NCBI GenBank assembly: GCA_035772405.1
Contig: JAYKKM010000255.1
Location: 186,001 to 250,000 of the forward strand
Source: Chrysogorgia sp. JL179-B06
Lineage: Eukaryota; Cnidaria; Anthozoa; Scleralcyonacea; Chrysogorgiidae
DNA length: 64,000 nucleotides
Direction of reading: 5' to 3'
In this document: piece after piece, positions 9,155 to 18,726 of the stretch
Numbering within the stretch: the first letter of the stretch is position 1
How the letters are laid out: the number at the start of each line of letters is the position of its first letter
Notes under the pieces: model-generated
Database searches by the model: none
What the model saw: only the letters and a program-made list of their open reading frames with translations
What the model was told of the DNA's origin: nothing
Translations under genes and position numbers: made by a program

Positions 9155-9230
9155 GTTCTACACTACTCTCCAAGGCTCTAGCGATCACACATAGTAATGA
9201 TCGCTAGATCCTTGGATAGCAGTGTAGAAC
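9155..9230. repeat. 33-bp inverted repeat forming a hairpin with 10-nt loop
   Basis: The arm at 9155-9187 pairs with 9198-9230, with 30 of 33 positions matching and a 10-nt loop. It lies about 100 bp after the stop at 9058, and its right arm contains the ATG of the small ORF at 9197. It could act as a transcription end signal, a translation-blocking structure, or a replication/terminal hairpin relic; none is shown. Confidence 0.7.
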
Positions 9231-9433
9231 GTAGTGAGTCAGTGGAGGAAAAGATAACGAGACTCAACAAAGAGTTGTTATGGATCTACCAGATTATAGA
9301 GCTCAAACGACAACTATTCACTAAGAGTAGTGTAGAACGTGAGGAACTAGACAAGAGGTTTAAACATACTGTATTGGGGAAAAGGATGACCAGTCGTAAA
9401 AGAGAGTTGCGGCTTCTCAGTCCCACTAGCTAA
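9197..9433 (+). CDS. small coiled-coil ORF at right end of PLV-1
   Basis: 78 codons, ATG start, rich in Glu, Lys, Arg and Leu, with heptad-like helix (VEEKITRLNKELLWIYQIIELKRQ). It follows the 8501-9058 gene and begins inside a hairpin arm. No counterpart is visible in PLV-2 between 57872 and 58440. It may be a small basic accessory protein or a chance ORF; the codon texture resembles the preceding PLV genes, which mildly supports it. Confidence 0.4.
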   Translation: MIARSLDSSVERSESVEEKITRLNKELLWIYQIIELKRQLFTKSSVEREELDKRFKHTVLGKRMTSRKRELRLLSPTS

Positions 9434-9473
9434 GACGTATCTCATTTTAACGAATTTTATTTTGTCTCGTTTT

Positions 9474-9574
9474 AGTAGTCTTGAAACTGGGGAGTGACAG
9501 CACAGTTTTCTAATTTTGAGTGCGAAGCATGAAAAATTGAAAACTGTGCTGGTACCCCCAGTTTCTATACTACT
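9474..9574. repeat. palindromic element (hairpin) at the PLV-1/Polinton boundary
   Basis: Inverted arms beginning AGTAGT...GAAACTGGGG pair with CCCCAGTTTC...ACTACT across a short centre, with an inner matching stretch GCACAGTTTTC / GAAAACTGTGC. About 100 bp in total, sitting exactly where PLV-type sequence gives way to AT-rich Polinton sequence. It is either an independent foldback MITE or a remnant of an element terminus. Confidence 0.6.
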
Positions 9575-9657
9575 TTTTTCATGATTCTGAATAAATTTTA
9601 CCATACATTCCATTTTATAGATAATATCTTCTGGACACTTATATATATTTTTTTTAA

Positions 9658-9880
9658 TTATTTTATTCTTTGTTTTAAAATTTTTGATAAAATTGGTATT
9701 TTTTCTTTATCTTCTGTAAAATGTAGTAAACATTCCTTTAAAACAAACGGTGTAAATAATATTGAGGGATCATTATCTTGAATTTCATATCCAATATTTG
9801 GTAAATTATGTGTATTTAAATAAATTTCAATATAAACAATTTTACTATTACTCTTAATATTACTCTCTTTTTGTTTAGTT
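9658..9880 (-). pseudogene. Polinton-type ORF remnant, leftward
   Basis: An open leftward frame of about 70 codons ending at a TAA (complement of 9658-9660) reads NLPNIGYEIQDNDPSILF then TPFVLKECLLHF. The composition is protein-like, not random AT-rich translation. No start codon is evident and its 5' side overlaps the ORF on the other strand at 9889. I take it as the tail of a decayed gene of the AT-rich Polinton. The family is unknown. Confidence 0.35.
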
Positions 9881-9888
9881 TTTTTAAA

Positions 9889-10176
9889 ATGGGTTCTTTA
9901 TTATCAAAAAAACCACCTATAGTTACGTTGACATGTATTAATATACGGGATTCATACGATGTTACTATTGATCGTGTTGATGGTGAAGACGAAAACATAA
10001 ATAAAAATAAAAGTACATGTTTTTCTTGTTTTAGAAAAAAAAAGAAGTGTTTTGATCAGAAAAAATTAAAATATAGTCAAAAAGATATAGATAAAATTGT
10101 AAGTTTATTTAATAAGAAAATAGAAAGTATGAAAAATGAAAAAATAGACGATTATTTTTCTGTTAATCATATATAA
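9889..10176 (+). CDS. small basic protein with MGSLLSKK N-terminus
   Basis: 95 codons from ATG 9889. The N-terminus MGSLLSKK has Gly2 and downstream Ser/Lys, resembling an N-myristoylation signal. A Cys/Lys-rich centre (TCFSCFRKKKKCF) and a helical tail follow. It lies just ahead of the DNA polymerase B pseudogene. The function is not recognised. Upstream in-frame TTG codons extend the frame, but the ATG gives the sensible N-terminus. Confidence 0.45.
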   Translation: MGSLLSKKPPIVTLTCINIRDSYDVTIDRVDGEDENINKNKSTCFSCFRKKKKCFDQKKLKYSQKDIDKIVSLFNKKIESMKNEKIDDYFSVNHI

Positions 10177-10221
10177 AAAAATAGTAGAGAAAAGTTTAAA
10201 GTCACTGGACAGCATTTTTCA

Positions 10222-13200
10222 TTGAATGTTTTACCGGAAAAAACGGTTAATTTTATTAGTTTTATTCAATCGTTATCGTTAGTTTTTTCTTATTTAATTA
10301 ATATCGCACGTGCAAGTGTAAAAAGTGATGATGATTATGTTAGATTTTTAGTAATGCTCCAAAAAGGTTTTCTCTCCAGCCGTTTTACCCTTGAAAGACT
10401 TTGACGTTAAATATTTCCTAAATATTATGGAAAAATTTATGCAGAGTAATAAAGAAATAATAGCTAATGGGTGGAATAGTAAGGTAATAGTTCAAACTTT
10501 TCCTGCAGGAATAAGTACAAATAAAAAAAAAGTTTATTAAGGAAATGCTACTGATAAGGGTGGAGTGAAAAATAATATGTATGTAAAAAAATATGATCGT
10601 AAATTTCGCACTGGTGTATTTTATATTCTTAGTGATGTATTATTTCGTGCAGTGAAAGATTGTTGTATTAGTGGGTTTATCGTTTTTAAAACAAGACGAT
10701 AAATTTTTAAAATGAAAAGAAAACCAAATAAACCTGTTGATGATTTATTTACTTGTGAAGAAATTCGAAATGTATATCGGGAATGCGGGATAGCCGAGGG
10801 TAATGTTGATGCTACACAGTTTAATTTTGTATATAATAATTATTTAAAAGAACAGGGTGTTGATTTGTTAGTGTATGCTGACACTCATTCCGATAATATA
10901 ATTTATGATTTTGTTTTCATTGTGATAAATATATGAAACAACCTCATTATTGTCATGTGAAACCAATTTCATTTGAATATAACAAGGATGAAGAAAGTGA
11001 ACCCACTTATTTTTTTTTGATTTTGAAACAAAAGTAAACCCAACTAAATTTCTCGTACCTTTTTATTGTATTGCCCAAAAAGTATGTAAAAAATGTCAAC
11101 ATATTGAATTAAAAAAAAATAAAAATTTGAATTGAAACAAAGGAGGATCAAGAAATTATCGATAATACTATTGAAAAAGTCAGTTGTTGTGGGAATAGAC
11201 AATTTATTTTTGATAACCATGACATTGGAACTTTATGTGAATTTATGTTTGAACAAAAAAATTCCGTTTGGATAGCTCATAACGAGGCTAGACTTGATAC
11301 TATTTTTATTTTTAATATTTTTTTAGAAATAAAACAGATAATACCGAATACTATAATGAACGGTACTAAAATAATGAGTTTAATAATTAAAGAACAAAAT
11401 ATTAGAATACTAGATAGTTATTTGTTTTTAAGTATGAAATTAGCAGATATTCCAAAAGCAATGAACCTCCAAGGTGAATGTAAGGGATTTCATCCTTATG
11501 AATTTTACGATTTAACTTATGAGGGTGAAATTGTTGATCGAAAATGTTTTGATACGAAACAAATGAGTACAGCAACGCTTGATGAATTTGAAAAATGGTA
11601 TTTAGAAAAAAAGAAAGAGAAATATATATTTCGTAAAGAGATTTATTATTATTGTTGTAGTGATGTAGATATTTTAAGAAAGGGTTGTGTTAAATTTTCT
11701 ACAATGATAGGGGAAATTGGTTATATTACACCCTTTTATGCAAATAATTGTTTTACAATTGCTAGTTTAGCTTTGAAAGTGTATAGATTTAATTTTTTTA
11801 AACAAATTGTGTAAGAATTATTCCTGCTTCGGGGTATATGGGGTGTGTAAAACAAAGTTTAATTGCGATTGATTGATTAGATGAAATTAATCGAGAATTA
11901 GCGGGAAATTTAGAATATATCTGTTCACAAAATGGTGAAAAAAATATTCTAGGACGTTTTGTCGATGGTTTTTATAATGATACAATATATCAATTTCATG
12001 GTTGTTTTTACCATGGGTGTCCCAAATGTTTTGATCCCTACACATTAAACGTTCTTACAAACGAAATATTTAATTATTTATATGCAAATACACAATGTTT
12101 TACTTGGACAATAAAACATTCCGGTTACAAATTAATCGAGATGTGGGAATGTGATTATTTAGAGGAAAAAATATATACAAAGAAGCAATTAATTGAAAAG
12201 AAAAGAAAATTTTATCCGTATACCCCTTTAACACCACGTGACGGTGGGCGAACTTTCCCAGTATGTTTATTTAAAGAAACAAAACCCAACGAACGAATAA
12301 GTTATGTAGATTTTACATCGCTATACCCCTACGTACAAAAAAATTTTGATTTTCCTGTTGCTCATCCTACTATTTTACTTGGTGAAGATTGTAATAAAAT
12401 CAAAATCAAGGACATATTTACCTGTTTTACCGGTAAATCACCAATCCCAAAGAAAGGTGACTTGAAGAAAACTGACAACTATAGGGGTATCTCCTTAACC
12501 CAAGTTGCCTCAAAGAGTTATAATCGTTGCCTTCTTAACAGGATTCGCCCAGTAATTGATAAAGTACTTTGTCCCAACCAGAATGGCTTTAAACAAGGAA
12601 AATCTACATCTTCGCACATCCTTGCCCTCCATCGAATTGTCGAAGAACTGAAGAATTACAACAAAGAAGCAGTCGTGGCATTCATTGACTTTCGAAAGGC
12701 TTTCGACTCGATTGACCGTGGGAAAATGTTTCAGATCCTAAATGCATATGGTATTCCTCTTGAAGTAGTTGATGCCATTAAAGTTATGTATGAAGATACA
12801 TCAGCACTAGTAATAACACCTGAAGGTGAAACAAATACGTTTTCGATTGACACAGGAGTTCTCCAAGGAGACCCTCTTGCCCCCTTCTTATTTGTCATCT
12901 GCTTGGATTATCCTCTTCGCTCTTCGATTTCTGACTCAGATGGCTTGACCCTAAAAAGACGATGCAGCCGACGCTTTCCTGCAGAAGTTCTAGCAGACCT
13001 AGACTACGCTGATGATATAGCTATTTTAGAAGATACCATTGCCACAGCACAAGATCTCCTTAATCGTGTTGAGAAATCATGTCAGCGTATCGGCCTCTTC
13101 TTAAATGTCACCAAGACCAAGTATATGCACTTGAATCCTTCCACAGATGAACAGCTTTGTTCTTTTGATGGTTCACCCATCGAATGTGTGACGGATTTCA

Positions 13201-14746
13201 AGTACCTTGGCAGCTATACAGATTCAGAATATGATATGAAAATTCGAATTGGTCTAGCCTGGAGCTCTATTCACTCTCTACAGAAAGTTTGGAAAGCACC
13301 AATTAGGAGAGAAACTAAAACTGAAGTATTTAAAGCTTCAATTGAAACAATACTCTCTATTGTTCAGAAGCATGGTCATTAAATGTCGCACGGTCAAAGA
13401 AATTAGATGGTACATACACCAGAATGTTGCGTATAGTCTATGACATCTCTTGGAGAGAGGCTCCCTCGCATCTCCGAAGTGGTTAAACGTCGCCGCCTAG
13501 CTCTTACAGGACATGTTTTTCGTCATGATGACCCTGCAAGTAGACTTTTGATCTGGTCTCCTGATGATGCAAAACGGCGTGTTGGTCGTCCTTATGTCAC
13601 CATCAAAGATCTTCTCGAGAAGGACACAGGCTTATCAGGCAGTGAATTACTGACTGCAATGCGATACCGGGAGTCCTGGAGAAAGAAATTTGTGAATACT
13701 TCACCAGTTCCTGTTGGGACTGGAGGACACAATGAATGAATGAATTACCAGTTTGAATATATGGGAAATTATTATTTCCTTTATGTTATAAATGTGCTGT
13801 AAATAAATGTAATAAATGAGATAATGAAAGCGATCGATACTTAACGGGTACTTTAGTGTTGAGATTAATGTTGCTATAGATAAGGGGTATAAAATAATAG
13901 CTCTTTACGAAATATATCATTTTGAACGCAAAGAAAAAAATTTTTCACAATAAGTAAATCAATTTTTAAAAATCAAACAAGAATCTTCAGGAATTTCTAC
14001 GGATTTTTTGAACGCTGATTAAAGTAAAAATGATGATAAAATTAAACAGTATTGTAATCATTATTAAAAAATGAAAATGTTTTTTTATTGCAAAAACATT
14101 TTTAAATTCGTTATGGGGAAAATTTGCCCAAAACGAAAATAATACTCAAGTGTGTTTTTTTAACGATTATGAAGAATTATTCAATACAGCCAATGATAAA
14201 AGTAAAAAATTAATATCGATGGAATTTATAAACGAAACATTATTACGTTGTACATATGAAAAAATTGATGATGCAACAACACCCCTAAAAACGGGAAATG
14301 TAATCATTGCATGTTTTGTTACTGCATTTGCACGTTTAAAATTATATGAGTTAATCGATAAATTAAAAGATCGCGTTTTATATTTTGATAGAGATTCTGT
14401 TATTTATATATCTAATGAAAATAATTATACTCATGTTAAAACGGGAAATTATTTAGGAGAGTTAACGAATAAATTAAATGAAAATGAATCGATAACAAAT
14501 TTTTGTTCAACGGGTTCAAAATGTTATGCGTATATAACTAATTTAAATCAGGAATGTATTCATGTCAAAGGATTTACTTTAAAAAATGAAACAATAAAAG
14601 AAAAATTGAATTTTTTATCCTTGACACAATGTGTTAAAACTCAAGATCAGATCATTGAAATTAAATATCACAATAAAATATGTAGAGATAAACTTAATCA
14701 TATTTTTATTGAGGATGAAATAAAAAAAATTTTCATTTACATTTAA
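10222..14746 (+). pseudogene. protein-primed DNA polymerase B of a Polinton, broken
   Basis: Pieces in several frames line up in the order of a Polinton type-B polymerase. The N-terminal part is at 10222-11000. The exonuclease region is at 11245-11814 (WIAHNEARLDTIFIFN, ending in SDVDILRKGC). Motif A is YVDFTSLYPYVQK at about 12305-12345. After an inserted LINE come a cysteine-containing fingers region (KLLFPLCYKC) at about 13770, LTGTL at about 13840, FLKIKQESSG and the motif C region (YFDRDSVIY) at about 14380. In motif C the usual Thr between the two Asp is Arg. Multiple frameshifts and stops, plus the 1.3-kb insertion, make it non-functional. Its role in an intact element would be protein-primed replication. 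Confidence 0.85.
12437..13745 (+). mobile_element. 5'-truncated RTE-like LINE inserted in polymerase B
   Basis: A reverse transcriptase fragment starting at PIPKKGDLKKTDNYRGISL. It has the palm Asp (FIDFRKAFDSI), VLQGDPLAPFLF, and the catalytic LDYADDIAIL. The frame breaks at about 13382, and a C-terminal RTE-type domain follows at 13440-13739 (RRLALTGHVFRHD, KRRVGRPYVT). The endonuclease is missing. The 3' end is a short ATGA tandem repeat, typical of the RTE clade. A probable short target duplication, TTACC-x-GT, flanks it (about 12433 and 13745). By chance the polymerase frame reads straight into the RT frame, giving a chimeric 413-codon ORF from 12141 with no biological meaning. Confidence 0.8.
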
Positions 14747-14805
14747 TAAACGTGTTGTTAAAAATAATTTGAATACGCTTCCGTTTGGATTTTTAGATAA
14801 CTGAA

Positions 14806-15482
14806 ATGAACAATGTTTCATTACCATTTCAACACCATTTTATGTTAACGTTATATGATCCCAGTCAAAGTGGGAAAACATATTGGATATTACAATTATT
14901 GAAAAATATTAACACTATGATTACACCTACAATTGTTAACATTGTTTATTTATATTCAATTTATCAACCTCTGTACGCTGAAATGGAAAAAGTTCTTGCG
15001 AAAAAAACGATATTATTGTTGAATTTATCGATTGTCAAAAGGGTATTCCCAGCATTACCAAAATACAAACGAATAGCCGTGAAAATACTTTAATTATATT
15101 AGATGATCTCATGTTAGTTGCAACATCATCAAAAGAAAATCTTGAAAGAATAGATAATATTGCAACTCAAGATGTCCATCATCGTAATATTAGTGTTATT
15201 TTTAGATGTCAAAATTTAACATATGGTAATGGTAAATTGCGAAATTTACGAGTCAATAGTCAATATTATGTTATGTTTAGAAATTTAAGTGATTATAATA
15301 ATATGTATACGATATGTGATAATAAAACAATTAATATAAATAGATTTAATAAAGTAATAAGTGAAATTAATGATAAACCCTATGGTTATCTGGTATTTGA
15401 TAATTGTAGAAAAGGGTATGAAAATTGTAGAATTAGAACCAATGTATTTCCAGATGAATCAACGATAATCTATGATTTGTAA
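14806..15482 (+). pseudogene. Polinton packaging ATPase, frameshifted
   Basis: The first piece (14806-15093) contains a Walker A motif, DPSQSGKTYWI. The second piece (from about 15075, another frame) gives TLIILDDLM as Walker B and a C-terminal domain to 15482 (NISVIFRCQNL, YYVMFRNLSDYN). One frameshift at about 15040-15100 separates them. This is the A32-like genome-packaging ATPase of the decayed Polinton, only distantly similar to the PLV ATPases in this window. It follows the polymerase by 60 bp on the same strand. Confidence 0.8.
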
Positions 15483-15549
15483 ATAAATTTATAAATAAAA
15501 ATAAAAATGTTTTTTTTCAAAAAAATAAAGAGTTGTTGAAAATCGTTTT

Positions 15550-15870
15550 TTAAAATGTATATATAGAAGCAGGAGGAGGGTTATCCTTAGAAAAAAAATG
15601 GGGTAGTGTTCTAAATTATTTAGGACCTTTGGAACAAATAGTTGGAAGTTAATTGGAATTAGGCATTAGAAAAAGAAAACAAAAAGGGGGTTTTCGCTTT
15701 TTACCTAAAATGTCCTAGATTCCTTACATAAAGGGTCCCAAAAATATAAAATCAAGTAAGAAAAGAAGCAAGAAAAAGAAAACAAAAAGGAGGGTTTCTC
15801 AGGAGGTATAAAAAAAGTGGAAAATGGAAGTGGTATAACACGGAAAAAATATAAACACCGTAAATAAGTT
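15550..15870 (+). pseudogene. basic core/minor-capsid-like peptide remnant
   Basis: Broken reading frames give LSLEKKWGSVLNYLGPLEQI, then RKRKQKGGFRFLP, then a Lys/Arg-rich tail. The RKRKQKGGF block recurs in the inverted copy at 27022-27123 (KRKRKQKGGFLAP), which shows it is a real conserved part. Polintons carry small basic virion proteins in this position between ATPase and protease genes. Stops interrupt it. Confidence 0.5.
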
Positions 15871-16015
15871 AATTTTTGTTTTTAATTAAAAATTGCCATT
15901 ATTAAAACTACAACATGACTGATTGTTATTACTCTTACATTTTTATTTACATTTTTTATTATATATTCTAACTAGTACACTACCCAAAATTGTTTCTTTT
16001 TTTTTAATTTTTAAT
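15871..16015. other. AT-rich spacer between convergent Polinton genes
   Basis: Very AT-rich, no credible ORF. It separates the rightward genes (polymerase, ATPase, basic peptide) from the leftward genes (protease, capsid) and probably holds both 3' ends. Confidence 0.4.
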
Positions 16016-16669
16016 TTAATTTTCGACTTCATTACGACATTTATTGTATAAACATAATAAACTCCAATTTCCACACACGGTAGTATTTTTGGATTGTAAT
16101 TGTTTACTTTGAATATATTGAAATTCTAGTCCTTTTTTTACACTATAATCATACCAATATTCACGTTTATAAAACGATACATCTTTAGCAAAACTATCAA
16201 AAAAATACATATTTTTTTCTTTATCCAACCATATAGCAACCCAATGTTGACCGATTTGATCTGCTTCATCCGTATTCCAAATCCAACAAGAGGGATAAAA
16301 AAATTTTTTAGGAAAAATATTTGCAGGAAATGTACCCAAATAATATTTATTTAAAAACTTATTTATTTTTGCAATTTTATTAATCTCGTTCGTAAATAAA
16401 AATTTGTTTAAAAAACAATGCAAATTCATTGATTTTTTTCGTCGCCAGTTTCTTTGTGTTGAATAAGTTGTTGAAAAAGGGGTAGAAATGTGGGTGCTGA
16501 GGGATGTAGATGGTTCTTCGTTGCTTGTAGCAGAAAGACCAGAAGTTGTTTTTCCCAAATTTATATAACGTTGTCGTAATTTTATATTACGTATATAATA
16601 TACGGGTATATGTAATTTTTTCAATTCTTTTAAAGCAACCGTCTGCTTATGTTGTGTAAGATTGAACAT
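16016..16669 (-). pseudogene. adenovirus-type cysteine protease of Polinton, N-terminally broken
   Basis: 217 codons. The C-terminal half has the adenain/Ulp1-like order: GQHWVAIWLD (catalytic His), FFDSFAKDV (Asp), and CGNWSLLCLY with the Cys context. The N-terminal part (FNLTQHKQTVALKELKKLHI, YYIRNIKLRQRY) matches the inverted copy at 26084-26220. Upstream sequence at 16680-17080 continues the homology in broken frames, so the visible start is not the original one. In intact elements this enzyme matures capsid proteins. Catalytic residues look present, but the gene is decayed upstream. Confidence 0.8.
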
Positions 16670-17088
16670 GTTTTGTTTGCTGACATAATGCGTTAAATCG
16701 TATAATAAATCATGATGGTTTATTCCAACACCGTTTAATTTTATTATATATGTATTTTTAATTTTTTTCTTTTCAAGAAATTATTTTATTTGTTGACCAC
16801 TTGTTACAGTCGGTGTTTTCCTTATCTCGAGTGATTCATCATTGTTAACCTCATTTTCTAGTACATTTTTTTTCATCTTTTGTTGTCTTTTTAAAAAACA
16901 AACCATATATCTCTGCGACACGTTGATCATTATTAACTTTTTCCATTTCTTCTTTCATTTTATTTTTACTTTCAATACGTTCGAAATTATTTTTGTTGTT
17001 AATTCCCTGTAATAATTTTTCGTTTTCGTGATCATTTTTGATTAAATCTAAAATTTAATTTAATTTACTCGGATTAATTAATTGCATT

Positions 17089-17620
17089 TTATTTACTGCA
17101 GTCATTTTTTTTTATTTGTTGGTTAAGTAATTTGTATGCTTTTTGATATATGCTGATTATACAAAAATCCTCAGATAATAATATTTTTAAGTCTTTTTCT
17201 TTTATTTTGTTCTTAGAAAACTTATTCAAAATATATTTATTATCACTAGAAAGTTGGATAGAAATTTTTTTATTTAAAATATTTTTAGCAATGTATTGTA
17301 ATTTATTAATTAATTGAGAATCTAACAAAGTATTTTTTTTATCAATATCTGCTTTAAGATATTTTTTTAACGATGGTAAAAATTCCTTTTTTCTTTATTT
17401 TATTTAATTTAACTAATGTTTCTAAAAATTTTTAATCATCTTCGCAACTTGATGAAGTAGTTATTGAACTTTCACTATCCATTTCATCACTAACACCATC
17501 GCTAACAACATCACCATTATTTTCACTATCATCTTCATCATCATCATCTCTTGAATTATCATTTTTTCATCGTCTTTTTTTCCTCTTCTTTTTTTAATTC
17601 ATCATTTGTTTCTTCATTCA
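17089..17620 (-). pseudogene. acidic/lysine-rich Polinton gene remnant
   Basis: The clearest piece (17089-17328) is a helical Lys/Asn/Ile-rich ORF (LINKLQYIAKNILNKK; FCIISIYQKAYKLLNQQIKK). Upstream, 17430-17620 encodes an Asp/Ser/Glu-rich segment in broken frames (SRDDDDEDDSENN; EMDSESSITTS). Position between capsid and protease genes matches Polinton order. The family is not identified; several stops and shifts. Confidence 0.35.
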
Positions 17621-17745
17621 TTTTTTTATACGTAAACTGAAAATGGTGGAAATATAAGAATATGTTCACGATTTAGGGGTATTTTGTAATGGGTTTTTTT
17701 TTCTTCATAATTTTTTGTACATCCCTTTGTTACAAATGTTGACAA

Positions 17746-18036
17746 TTAAATGCTGTGTAATAATCTTGCAGGGGTATTTAATCCTATTTTAACTTCATTT
17801 CGAAATTCACCAATAAAAATTAACGCACCTGCAATTGTATTTTGAGAAAAATGAAAATCAACATTAACATTTCCTGACGGTTTTATGGGTAATACTGAAA
17901 GATGAGAGTCTCTATTATCTGTTAAATCAAATGCTAATACACTATATCCGTTTATAAAGTCATTATAGGACATGGGCATTTCTGAATAGTCACGATTTAA
18001 TACTGCTCGTAATTTTACCATGTTGATTCCATTCAA
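17746..18036 (-). pseudogene. Polinton major capsid protein, C-terminal remnant
   Basis: About 96 codons containing the characteristic end of hexon-like Polinton capsid proteins: YNDFINGYSVLAFDLTD, then a hydrophilic stretch, then GNVNVDFHF and FIGEFRNEVKIG. The inverted copy at 25246-25606 shares the same blocks with clear divergence. The rest of the capsid gene is missing, so this is a truncated relic. Confidence 0.75.
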
Positions 18037-18690
18037 TGGGAACTGTTGCTAACAATTCAGCACAACTATCACAAACTAACCCTAGTTCTATTTCATCACA
18101 ATATATAAACATTTTATTTAATCCATTGGATACATTGGGTAAGTAATCAAAATGTTTAGAATAAAGGGTATGGGGTGTAGGGTTATCTTTTTTTATTTCA
18201 AACAAGAGGGGACGATTTCAAGTTCTTTTTCATTTTTAAACCCAGCATAAAAGCTAATTTTTGTGAAAATAATATATTAATCTTTCGATTAAAATAAGCA
18301 TATTCAATACCTTTTTTTCTAACGTAGTCTTGTTAGATAATCGAAATTCGTTTAACTGCTTCCCATCAGCTGATTTACCAGAGGTTTCATATACCCAATA
18401 CTCAATCTCAACATTAACATTAATAATTACTTTCGCATTTGATCCGATTGTAAAACAAAATTCAAATCCTTCTAAGATATTATTTTAAAAAATAATTAAT
18501 GAAGATAAATCATAAATTCCGTCGGGTATAATAAATTTATCCGATGTAAAAACGAACTCACAGTTTGCGTATACCGTATTATTAAATTCTTTAGTGTGTA
18601 TTACTTTATGTGGGGAAAGATTATTTATAGCTTTTATTCCCATTGCTAATTGGAATGGTTCATATGACACTAATATTTTCAACTTAGTAT
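18030..18690 (-). pseudogene. Polinton structural-protein remnants upstream of capsid tail
   Basis: Leftward broken frames read PDGIYDLSSLIIF (about 18485-18530), FEFCFTIGSNAKVIINV (about 18430-18480), then NKMFIYCDEIELGLVCDSC (about 18070-18130). The FIYCD...LVCD...LLATVPI pattern resembles a minor structural protein found beside the capsid gene in Polintons. The ORF at 18485-18859 crosses into the neighbouring transposon, so its N-terminal part is not part of this gene. Confidence 0.45.
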
Positions 18691-18726
18691 GGCCACAGAA
18701 TAAGAAATGAACAGAAGGGCCACTCG

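Noticed and set aside
12141..13382. DNA polymerase-reverse transcriptase fusion protein
   Set aside because: The RT belongs to an inserted RTE LINE with a 3' ATGA repeat; polymerase homology resumes after the insertion.
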